Positions 45,523 to 56,879 of a stretch of 64,000 nucleotides of DNA are shown in pieces. Location: the NCBI GenBank assembly GCA_964036155.1, contig OZ038422.1, positions 74,237,201-74,301,200 of the forward strand, written 5' to 3'. This DNA comes from Diploscapter coronatus (lineage: Eukaryota; Nematoda; Chromadorea; Rhabditida; Rhabditidae). The notes under the pieces are model-generated. The model had not been told where the DNA came from. It did not search any database and saw only the letters and a list, made by a program, of their open reading frames with translations. The translations under genes and the position numbers were made by a program. Positions within the stretch are counted from its first letter, which is position 1. Each line of letters begins with the position of its first letter.

Positions 45523-45690
45523 TTTCACTAAAAATTTTTAAAAAATCGATTTTCATTTTTTCGGAAATTAGACATTTTACTTTTTCCTAAAAATAAAAAA
45601 TCGGCATATCTTTATATTTAAAAATTCAAAAATAAATAAAAATCGCTTTCAACGATATACTATTTAAACATATATGATAGAAAATAAAAT

Positions 45691-45696
45691 TTTATT
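45691..45696 (-). terminator. Poly(A) signal AATAAA of BMS1
   Basis: AATAAA on the minus strand, 85 nt past the BMS1 stop and about 160 nt before the splice acceptor of the next gene. Confidence 0.55.
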
Positions 45697-45779
45697 TTAA
45701 AAACAAGTAAAAATCAACAAAACAACTCGAATTGGATAACAAAAACAAATAAATCAAAAATAAAAGAAGGAACCAAATC

Positions 45780-48700
45780 CTAAGAACTCGTGGCCGGCTC
45801 TTTCCCCATCGCCTTCTTCAACTTCGCCTGCTCCCTTTGAGTGAGCCTTCTCGCGACAGCTTTCTTGCAGGCTTTGATATTCTTTTCGCGCTTTTCCTCG
45901 AACACTTTTTCCTGAAAATTACCAATGCATTTCTTTAACAAATACTCTTAAAATAATAAACTAGAAAAAATAATATAAAATCTTTGTGTAGATTATACAT
46001 ACATTTCTTATAGAAGAAAAAATTTTGAATAAATATTTTTAAAATAAAGAATTACCTCCAACGCCTTTTTCCTTTTATAGTTTTTCTTGTCGATCTCGCC
46101 CTTTATGTGGTCGGTTTTGTGGATCGACTTGAGCATCTTCAGAAGTCTCAGTCGCTTGGACTCGTCCGGCTCCAAAATCAGCGCCGTATGCTTCGCGACC
46201 AGAGCGTCTTTTTCCTGAATTATTATGTCATTTTATTTTTCTAATTAAAAAGAAATTAATTTTTTACCTTCTCATCCTTATCCGTAAACGTAGGCTTCAA
46301 TCTGAAAGGAAGCTCCTTTTGCAGTTTTGCTGGAATTCGGAGAGGAGCGAATTTGACGTCCGGTCTTTCTATTGGCTGAAAAAAGTAGTTGACTTTCAGA
46401 TAATATCATTTAAAAAATTTTACAATCGATTTTTCCCTGCTTATAAAAAGCTACAGAAATCGTTCATTTCATAGAAGGGTTTAAATTTTGAAAAAAAAAT
46501 CTTTCAATGAAATGGGTAAGTAATCCTAAATTAAAATGGCATGACTCCGGTTCAAAATGTTCCATTTTAACGTAAACTACAGTAATACTCATTCCAAGAC
46601 CGTAATTATCGTAAACAACGTTCTTAAAGATACTTTGTAGAGCGAATCCTCTTTCTGCTCAGGTTTGATGCCCAGATCATGTCGGAGCTTCCCGACAGTC
46701 CTCATTCCCTGCCAGGCCTCCCCGCGAGGTAGCAGGTGGCTGATGACTGAGGTATAGAAGTGGGGAATCGAGACAGTCACCCATGAACGCAAGAACACAA
46801 TGTCTGAAATCAAAAATATATTTTTAAAAAATACAAAGTAAAAGAATAAACATCAGATGATTCAATAAGTTTCAGATACTTCAATTGTCCCCCCTTTAGT
46901 TTTATCTTAATTCTATTCTCGTTAAGTTTTTGCAATTTCAATATTTACCCCTCCTTAAGTTTATCTAAGTTACAGCGTCTAAAGAATAAAAACTATAATA
47001 AGGTGATTCAAAAAAGCCCAATAACTTCATAGAATTTTGATGCTCGATCACTAGCATTCTCAGATCACTATCATACTCGCTAACGAAGGAAGGGGGGAAA
47101 GGGCGCAATATGATCCAGAATGTCACAGAACTATTTCTAGTCACGAACAAGAGGTCGGATAGGCACCAAAGTGTTCATTTCGAAAATTAGACCGAAATAG
47201 ACCAAAATCGATATGGTATAGCGCTTTAGCCGCGCGCCATTGACAACTTGCAATTACTGTGTAGAGAAAAGTTCCTCGTCAACGACATGAAAGAGTGCAA
47301 ATTCATATTTTCAATATTTCAGATCAGAAATATCCAAAGAAAACTTGTATGTTGGTTTCTAATGAAATTTTTTTGATGATTAAAGTTAAAAATTTGAAAA
47401 AAAAATCACCTTTCATCAATATCTTGTCCTCGAAAGTTGCTCGGACCTGGCCGGCCGGCTCGCGCATCGCCTTCTTGATTTGGCCTCGAATTCCGGACAC
47501 AGTCCGCACAGAGGCGCCCTCGAATTTCACAGCCTCAAGTTGGGTGTTGAACATGCCCTGAAATGTTTAATTAAAAACATAATATCCTAGCCTTTATTTT
47601 TCGTTTATCCTCCACCATAGGAGAAAGTTATGGCCTAAAATTTTACCTTGATGAAAGCGGACTTTTTGAAAACCTTCTCCGGAGTTCCGATTAATTTCAG
47701 TTTCTTCATGATTTGTGTAGACTTATCCAAATCGAGAATCACTCCAGTTGCGATGATACGGTAGCCGGGCTGGAATTTACAAGGGTATAATTCGAGTAAA
47801 TGACGTTGCTTTTGATTTTCATCTGTACTTTTATCAGCATCGTTGTAAAAATTCTATTCTATCATTAAAAAAACTCGCTTATAAAAGATATCATTAAAAT
47901 TTGAATGTATTCGAAAAATGAAAACTAAGCTTTTTATAAGGGCATAGTTGAAAAAGCACCTATAATAAATAGAATAGGTAAATATTCCCACCGTATTATC
48001 CGAAACGTCCTGAACAGCCAAAAATCCCGTGTTTTGTGCGGTGATCGGTCCCCAGAACGAGACGTTGCAGTGCATGTGTTCGGGGGTGTACTTCAGAAAG
48101 CGCAGACGCATGTTGTGCTCCTTAATTTTAAAAATTTATTTCTACGTTTAACGTCACTTTCCAAAATTACATTTTTTTCTTTTACTTGTTATTCAACGGC
48201 ATTTCTCAAAATTATGACCTCTATTATTTTTACTATCTAAATTCCATACCTGCATTGAATAAATCGCAATTGTCTGGAACCGTCTCCAACCACAAGAAAT
48301 TATGAGCGGGTCCCTGGACTTCAGGATTCGCTCGTGCCACCGATGCCTCTTGATTCTTCCCTAAACTGGGCTAATGGAGTCGGATAACTACCTCTAATTA
48401 AGTCAATTAGGGTAATTTAATCTTAATTACCTGAATAACTCCGATATTCTGCTCACCCGGCAAGAGACCACCAATAATGTAGGGCACAGTTGGGTCGAAG
48501 TTCTGAATTTTGACTTTGAAAACAGAAAGTCGAAAATTTGCTAACGAAAATGAAAAGATAGAAAATTTGAAACCTGCACAAATTCACACGGCACATTGTC
48601 GAATTCCACGCGCACGTAGCGACCCGCTCTGAATCCTGAAAATAGAAAATCAGACTAATGAAAAATTTTAAAGTCAGAAAATCGGGAAAACAAACCCTCG

Positions 48701-51700
48701 ATTTTCTCCCTTTCCTCCTCGCTCAGCCCATCGAAAATTGTCTTGTTCATTTCGGCTTGAGAGGACATTTCGTTCTGAAAATGAAGAAATTGAAAAAAAT
48801 CAGGAATTAATAAAAACAGCAAATTGTAAATTTAATAGATCAGAAAATAGAAGGGAACCTTCAACTGATTGTAGAACTTGGAGCTCTCGTCGTATTCGTC
48901 ATTGAATCTCTGCTTCAGTTTAACCTTCTCCTCAGCCCTCCTTTCCCTGGCTGCCAATTCCGCTTTTTCCAATGCAGACATTTTTGGTTCTTCTGAAATT
49001 TTATTTATTTTTTTATTTTCTAGAAAATATATAAATTACCTCCTTCCTTAACCTCGGGCTTCAAATCCTCACTTTGATCTTCATTTTCTTCATCCATATC
49101 GCTTCCTTCTGAATCGTCTTCCTCGGAGCCACTGTCCAATTCATCTGAAATGGCTTTGTTAAAAGTGGACGGGGCTTGTCTTTTAGTATGAAACTCATTA
49201 AACATGTTTTTTTTTTTTAATTTCAAATAAATATGTCCTAATTTCATAAGAAAGCCTGACTTTGTTAGAAAAGAGATGTGATCTAAAAGTTAAATTTGTA
49301 AAATTAGCCCATACCTTTGATAGCCTTCTCCTCTTCGTCTTCCTCAGTCCATTTCCCAGTGACGAAACAGTCCTGGAGTTTCTCTTTCCATTCTTCCGAG
49401 GTCCAATCGACAGGCTCATTTTTGACATTAGAAGAGGTGTTTGGAAGGGAGAAGTAGAATTGGCCGTCGTCCTGAAAAATTAGAATAAATGAAAAACAAG
49501 ATAAAAACAAAAATAATTTTTACCATATCATTGATGGACTTCTTCTTGGCTTTCTTGATCACGAAAAGTCCTCCAGCCAGCGATTTCTCATCTTCTCCAT
49601 CACTCTGCTGGTCGTCTGAAATAAAGACGGTATTTTCAAAAAGGCATTACTTTTAAAAGGCGCTATTTTAAGGGTGTCATATTTTACCTTCGTCCTCATC
49701 ATAGACTTTTCGCATCCAGTTCAACTTCGTCTGCTTTTTCGGGGCGTATTGTTCGATGGCTTTTTCTGAAAAAAATCGATAGCTCTAAAAAAATATCAAA
49801 TGCTCCAAGACAAAATTTCTATAATCCACTCCTTATCAAATAAGAAAAGAAAGTGAATTTGTTCAAGTTTAGCAATCTAATTTCTAAATAAGGAAGTTGT
49901 AATTTTACCGGCCAACTTTCCCCAGTCGTCGGAGAACTCAGTCAGCCTCAGGGGTTTTTCGGGATTTGAGAAATCCGGGTTTTGTCCTTCACTTTCAGAA
50001 TCTTCATCGAAATCTTCTTCGTCCTCCAGATCCGAAGTATTCCAGACGTCTTCTTCCTGAAAATGTTATTTTAATCCTAAAAAAAAAACGGTTTTTCAAG
50101 GATTTCACTAGTTTTCTACGAAAAAAAAACTGAATTTCCCAGAAATATGCTTCTTCAAAAAGCGATAAATCTAAAATTACCATATCCCCCTCATCGCTCT
50201 GCCTTTCTTCGTCTTCAAGACCTTCAGAGTCCATCCCGTCGTTATGCAACGTCGCCACAGAATCCGACGTCAACCTCAGAGGCGCTTCCTGAAGTTTCAC
50301 GTCGATGCCAGCCTTCATCCCTTCGAGGGACTCCATCAGACCGTCACGCTTCTTCTGAAATTTGAAGAAGCGATATTTTATCAAAATTGGCATTTTCAAG
50401 ACCTTGCCTCTAGGCAATTCTATAGAAATGTTCTTTCGAAAATTTCTACAGAAAATCCAAAGAATAAGTCATTCTAGCCCTATAAAAGGTTATTTATGGC
50501 CATCGAAATCAAGTTTTCCGATATTTTGGCATAAAAATTATCGCTGGAACATTTCTATAAAAATTCGAGAGACTGGGTCTTGAGATTCTACAGTTTCAAC
50601 AAATCCATTGTTTATAAGAAAAAGACGTCAAAATAATATAAAGGGCGACACATAATAACAAATGGCGTACATTAACGCTCTGAACGCCCTTCGTGTCGAT
50701 GTAGATGGCGTCCTTATCGTAGACGATTCCGCCGACGCCCGAGAACGAAGCATAAATTAACTTCTCCTTCTCATTCAGAGCACGCCTTTTCTGCTTGTCA
50801 GGCAAAGGGCAAGGATCAGGCAGAGTGGTGACCTGAAATTTGTTTAAACTCATCAACCTTAGGCTATCCTTGCATTTTTGAGAAACGCAAATTTTCTATT
50901 GTAGCTTTTCTTCTTGAAAATTAAATTTACCATGAATTTTTGAAAAAAAAAACAGAAATAAGCCTTTTAAAAGTCTTCACCTCCTTAATTTTCACGTCCC
51001 CGACCCCCGGGATGTGGACGAACGAGTGGTTTTTGAGGTGGGCGCCGTGAATCCAACCATAGAGGCAAATCGAACGGTCGATTTTTGCGTCTTTTCGGAG
51101 TTCCTAAAATTTGAAAAATAAAAGCTATTAATCAAATTAAAAACTCTGATAATCAATTGTGCTAATATCATTAGAAATGTTATATTTTTAACGATAAACA
51201 ATAAAACTGAACAAAAATTCGACCTCAGGATCCGTAATCTCTTCGAACCGGTCGCAAAGAATGTACGGGTGCGCGTCCTTCCAGACCATCGGCCGGAATT
51301 TCATCACCGAAATGAATCGAAGCAAATTGTGCAGTTCGTTTTTCTTGTAATATCCGTGAACCAGACCGGAGAGGTAGAATAACTTTGATCCCTGAAATAT
51401 TTCTTTGTACTTTCTATTTTTTCAAAGATTAATCTTTACCTGATATAACTCGGTCCAAAATCGATGCTTCAGAATCTTCTTGGTTTTGTTGACCTGAAAA
51501 AATTTTTTGTTTAAATAAAAATATTTAAAAAAAAAATACTTTGGAAATTCCATCAAGCTGGTCGAGATGGTTTAGAATGCCCATGATTCGCGGCATGCCG
51601 TGCACCTGGCAAATATTTAGGAATTCGAAAGTTTCCATTTCGAAGCCGTAAGATGCATCAACAAGCAAGAGAATCTAAAAAACATAGTTTTAAAAAAAAA

Positions 51701-52794
51701 AAAAAAAGTTTAAAAATAAGATAACAAAAACGCACCAAATCCGCGACTTTAGCGATGTCGATCATATCGTTGATGTTGTTGTTGACTTCAATGAACTGCA
51801 GACGACGCTGTTTTCCCGAAACGACTGTAACTGGACCCTTTAGTTCTCCAAGACCGCCGCGAACGTAGTGCTTGACCAGGCCTCTGAGAAGGGTTGTTTT
51901 GCCGACCTGAAATAAAAAAAAACGAATTTAATAAAAATAAAGAATAAAATTTACCTTTGAGGGCCCGACAATTCCAATGATGATCGGCGGGGGGTCGACC
52001 GGTTTTCGGTCCATCATCAGGAGGTGCCTTTTCCGTTCATTTAGATCGGCACCTCTGAAAAGTGAATTATTTAAACATTTTAAATCAGACTATATAACAT
52101 CTTGAAAGGATATATCAGATCCAAAAAGAAGGCGTATAAAATTCCTTTTCTTAAAAGAAGATATTTTGAAATCTGGATATATAAAATATCCCTTTCTAAC
52201 CTGTGGATGGCCTTCCGCGCCTTATTGTAGGAGTTGAAGGTGAACGCTTTCGGATTGTTTCCTTTGACTTTCGAGGCCTCTTTCAGTTTCTTCGCCTTGC
52301 CGCCGACTTTGTGGTCTGAAACATTACCTTCTATTCAATTCGTTTAATTTTAAAAATATTTTTTAGTAGTGAAACGAGTCAAATTCGGAGCGGTATCAGT
52401 CTATGTCTACTCTACTCATAACCCTCAACCTCATATTCGGATTCTACGCTCTCGATTACTCCTATGAATATGCACAATGCGCTTCTTATGCATAGTATAT
52501 TCCATTTCCTATATAGGGGCCTTATATTTTGGGAGTATTCTAGAAAGATGAATATCATATTCGTGATCTATGACCAAAGTTACCATGGTATAAAGTTTCA
52601 GCTCATTTGGTTAATTTCCGATTCTATACCCCAGTCTTTCTATTTATTAATTTTTTTTTAGAAAATAAACGTTTGTTAAAAACTGGTAGATTCTTGTATG
52701 CAATCTTTTTTTTTTTTTAATTTTTTTCAAACCCACCTCGGTGCGCCTTGTTTTTCTGCTTCGAAAAGTCCAATCCATCGGTAGCTTTGCCCAT
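45780..52794 (-). CDS. bms1: Ribosome biogenesis GTPase BMS1
   Basis: Nucleolar GTPase of the SSU processome, partner of the Rcl1 cyclase in 18S rRNA maturation. Exons: 52794-52737, 52315-52201, 52054-51955, 51906-51736, 51674-51540, 51493-51440, 51391-51224, 51103-50981, 50832-50671, 50354-50181, 50056-49909, 49765-49688, 49615-49524, 49471-49315, 49144-49040, 48992-48859, 48774-48696, 48635-48574, 48502-48431, 48360-48250, 48120-47992, 47769-47647, 47557-47410, 46803-46634, 46375-46268, 46214-46056, 45911-45780. Phases close throughout; 1088 aa (yeast about 1180). P-loop GPSKVGKTT at about 88-96; LVDASYG near 153-159; NHLD near 184. A long acidic middle contains [17 protein letters not shown]. 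The C-terminal conserved block includes [35 protein letters not shown] and FWGPI, then [10 protein letters not shown] and GMRTVGKLR. All core motifs are intact. The start follows acceptor 52808. Confidence 0.95.
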
Positions 52795-54754
52795 CTTTGA
52801 AGGGTTTCTGAAAAAGAATAAATTTTGAAAAACAAAATCAAAGAAAATCGCGGAAATGAAAAACGAATGCATAGAAATAAAATGAACGCAATGCAAATGT
52901 GCCGCACGGTTTCCTACCAAGTGCACAAAAGGGTGAAAAGAAAGATGAAGATAGGTAGAAATGATTTTTCTGTAATAAAAAGGCACGATTTTTTTGTGTT
53001 TTTTGTTTAAGTCTTTCTACAAAAATTGAATGTTTTAAGAGGAAATCAAAAATCCGTATGTAGATTAACCATTTCATTAACGCATCACGTTCCGTTTCAA
53101 GAATGTCTGGAAATAATTAAATCTCGGTTTTTTCGTGATTAAACCTGCCAAGAGTTTCTTTCATCCTAAATTTCTAGCTAGAATCTTTCCTCCCAAAAAC
53201 GTCTAAACTCAAAAATTCCCCAGAAATCTCAAATTCCTTGCCAATTGTGCTGAGCGCACTAATTTCTTCATCGATTTTGAATTGTTGGTGGCGATCTTTC
53301 AATCTCTTCGCTGGTCAGAAAACTTTTGCTCAATTTGCCTGATCCAGCGATTTCCCCTTATTATTCTGTTTCTCTTTCCATTGTATTTCTTGGCCCTTGA
53401 TAAAGGGTCAAGCCTCCTTTATCTACCGTGTCCAAAATCTTGATTCTTTCTCACGGCAGGGCAGAACACGGCTGCTGGTATTTCTGTTCCATTCTGCAAG
53501 ATGAACTAAATTCTTCAAACGATTCGACTAGGGGCTCAAGTCAATTCGCATGAACTTAAATAGTGCATTCGGTAGCACCCGAGAAAGCAACCGGCAGGAT
53601 GGAGTTCAATCATCCTCTCTCGTGCCTGCATACCAATTTTGTGTAGGTGTTCGCATAGTTTCCTTCTAAAGCTCAAAATTTCCGCTTCGTTCTTTGAGAG
53701 CAATTTTCTACGTTTATTCCAATGCAATTTGCGAGATGAACGGAGGAATCTTTTTTATCATTTAAAATAGGGACTTAATTTTTTGTTGAAACGAATTATT
53801 TATCGGAAAGCAATTCAAGAGGAGCGGGTTGACTCCCCCACTCTCCCTAAACTCATTCAACGATAAAACATAGTGGCGGAAAAATGGTTACTTCAACAGT
53901 AGGGGGAGTTGACCCGTATCCGTTCTGGGGACGGCATTTTTTCATTTTCATTAGTTAAGAGCCTCGAGAACCCTTCACCTTTCCTTATTTACAAGACTTC
54001 TTGACATATTCGGGGTTAAATTCGGTTTCTGATGCAATTTTTTATTCGTCTTTTTATTTTATATCGCAATTATTTCCATCTTCTAGCTCAATATATTAGT
54101 TTATTCATAGAATAAAGATTAGAGTAAGGCATAATAGGTCTAATTTAGGCTAGAGAAGAGGAAAGCTTTCTTTCCTTGAACTTCCTTCAGATTTATTCAA
54201 TTTTTCTACGCCAATAGGCATATTCTTATTCTTTTCAGAAAGAATATCTTCGCCAAAACATGAGCATTGCTACAAATCTCATCTCTGTAAGTAACCACCT
54301 ACGTTACATTTTTGTTGTAAAATGAAACCCTAAAATTTTACTCGCGGGATCCCTTTAATGGATCGCATTTATTGAATTTCCTCTGCAAACGAGATATAAG
54401 CTGTTTATCTTTTGATTCCAAGAAGGTGTTACACAAAATTCCTGTTTTTCTTGAAATTCCACCCTATTTTGGAATCTTGACATCCAACATTATTTCCTTC
54501 TTTTCAGTTTTAGCATTATTTTCGTATATCAGCCTTTCTTTTTAGGGATTTTCATTTCCATATTTTGAGCTTAGTCCCTATGTTTTCGCTAATGAAAGCA
54601 TAGCATAAAAATAGCCTTAGTCCTTTTCTGATGACAACCCTAGAATTTACAGTTCGTGAAGCGCATATCTTTTTCGACATTATATTTAGTATAATAAGCC
54701 TTGAATATCGATGTTTTATAAACTTATCTGAAAGATCTCTATACGCACTTTTAG
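52795..54754. other. 2-kb intergenic region between divergent genes
   Basis: Probable promoter space of BMS1 (minus) and the Srg receptor (plus). Contains an imperfect inverted repeat (53825-53838 with 53902-53915) and a possible extra short first exon for the receptor at 54260-54286 (ATG, donor GTAAGT). No other gene could be supported; frames at 52825-53077 and 53536-53727 look random. Confidence 0.5.
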
Positions 54755-56153
54755 ATGACCATATATTGGTATATTCAGCTAGGCTATGGCATACCTTCTC
54801 TAATATTCTATGTCATAGTTCTAATAGTCCTTTCCGAAGAACGGAAACATTTTAGCAAACCATTTCTTAGATTATTCTATTCTTTTGCTGCGGTGGTAAG
54901 AAACTTTCTTTCAAAATCTAAAAAAAGTGAAAAGTTCAGAATTTTCTATGTTATTTTATTACTACGATTGGTTGGAGGATTCCCAAACAGGTCAAAATCA
55001 AAATATCGATTTTTTTGAAAATTTTAATTCAGCTCACCCCAAAATGCCCGCTATACGAATATTTGCTAAATACACCTCCGAATAGGTTTCTAGGAATAAT
55101 ATTCTTCCTATCTCACTATTGTCTATATTGCCAAGGAATTATCACTTTTCATTTCGTAGCTCTAACGTTGAAATCGGTTATTTATCCATTTTCAAATCCA
55201 GTAAGCTAAATATGAAACTAGTTTTCAATTATTAAGACCCAAGCCTTGATACCTTTCTCTATAATGATATTTCTAATGTTTCTTTTAAATATAGTTTTCT
55301 TCAGATCTGGGAAACCTCTAACCTGGTATATTTCTGTACGGTTTTAATTCCACCCCTATTTTTCACTGTCGGAATTTTGCTAAGTCCAGCCTATTATGGA
55401 GTTAGATACGATGGAAATGGACTGTCGCTTAGACTGCTCAATAATGTTGGCCTTATAAACTATATGAAATTTGAAAAATATTTTCAAAATGATTGATTTT
55501 TGAAATTCCAGAAAAGATGGCAATTCTTCATTGCGACGGCACTTTTTGAACTGGTTATCAATTTTCTCTCGATGATTATGAATCTAATCACGGTTATTGC
55601 GTTGTACAGGAAGGCTCTACCGGCCCAATTTAGGAAGGTCAGATTTTTTTGCTAAAAATCTTAATGAAAGGTGAGTTTTCAGGAAAAATCCCTATTTTTA
55701 TTAGCTCTGACCCATTTCCTCGTGCAGGTTTTGAGGTCTACTACTGAAGTAAGAAAGTTTTAACTTCTAGAAATGTAGTACTTATCGGGATCTACGGTTT
55801 TCATTCACATCAGTTTTTTTTTCGGAATTATCTAAGATCTTGAAGTCTTGATCAATTGAAGTTGAAAATTTTAGTTCACAATAATTCTCTCCTCGCATAG
55901 TCCAGTTGCAAGATTCACAGCTTTGGCCGCACTGCAATACGTGGTTGACTTCGTCTGTCTTCAGCCTGCGTATGCGCTGTTTTTCTTAAACGTGGTGATA
56001 AGAAAAGCGGTTTATAAGAAGTTCCGATGTAAACACAAAACGAAATTCGACGCAGTTGCTAGTTCGGTAATTATTTGAAGTTCGGAAGTATCTTCATTTA
56101 CAAATTCAGAACCTTTTCAGGAAAACGCTCCGATAAACTGCTATCGGATTTAA
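54755..56153 (+). CDS. Serpentine chemoreceptor, class gamma (Srg family)
   Basis: Seven-transmembrane nematode chemoreceptor, probably in sensory cilia. Exons: 54755-54895, 54940-54990, 55033-55200, 55305-55445, 55512-55637, 55683-55748, 55875-56066, 56121-56153; all phase 0; 305 aa, the usual Srg length. The ATG immediately follows the acceptor CACTTTTAG. TM1 carries the Srg signature YGIPSLIFYVIVLIVL. TM2 ends in WRIPK, followed by the extracellular CPLYEYLLNTPPNRF. TM3 has YCQGIITFHFVALTLKSVIYP. TM7 has ALQYVVDFVCLQPAYALFFLN, then a basic tail. The exon 4 donor (AAT|GTTGGC) is the weakest junction. A short exon at 54260-54286 could extend the N-terminus by nine residues. AATAAA follows at 56276-56281. 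The ligand is unknown. Confidence 0.8.
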
Positions 56154-56879
56154 TTCTACTGTGAATCAATCTGTGATCTATTAAAATGCAGGTTTATTTA
56201 AATACGAGAAAATGATACTTTGAATCTATTTATTTTTGTTAAGTATGTACAAGTTTGATCATATCGACGAATGACAATAAATAATGTCTAAAGATGAAAT
56301 GCATGAAATTAAGATTCAAATAAATTCAAATCTAAGATATAACAAATTCGAAGGACCTGAGATGCCGAATAAATATTCTTAGAAAAATAGGAACCGCATT
56401 TTTAGAGAAGAAGTTCTAAAAATAAAGCTTCGTAAACATTTTGGCTTGCGATATCGTCGATGACTGATTATTTGAGTCAAAATAAGCGCTGCAAAATCCG
56501 AATATGCAGCGTGTGCATTATGTAGCATCAGATAGTCGTCAAACCCTTTGTTTGAATCGATGAAATCTCGTCTATTCGTTTGCAACAGCGCACTAATTTT
56601 CGTACATTTAATTTTTAGCCCTTTTATTTTATCTCAAGTAATCGGTCATTGATAATAATATCACAATACTTTAAAAAGGCGCTTAAAGAAGTTTAAAAAA
56701 GTTTCTATCTCCTGAAAAACTACAATTCAGCACCAATTTTAAAAGAAATATCATGATTTTTCGGCTATTTTAGGCTAATGGTATGGTGAAGATCAACTTT
56801 TTAGGTCTAATTGAGAAAATTGTTGATGTAATGGGAATATTATTTCAAATTACGTTCACATTGGCATTATTATCAAAAA
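56154..56879. other. Convergent 3' intergenic region
   Basis: 726 nt between the Srg receptor stop (plus) and the PLB-like stop (minus). Contains AATAAA at 56276-56281 for the receptor. Nothing else was recognised. Confidence 0.6.
56276..56281 (+). terminator. Poly(A) signal AATAAA of the Srg receptor
   Basis: AATAAA, 123 nt after the stop at 56153. Confidence 0.5.
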
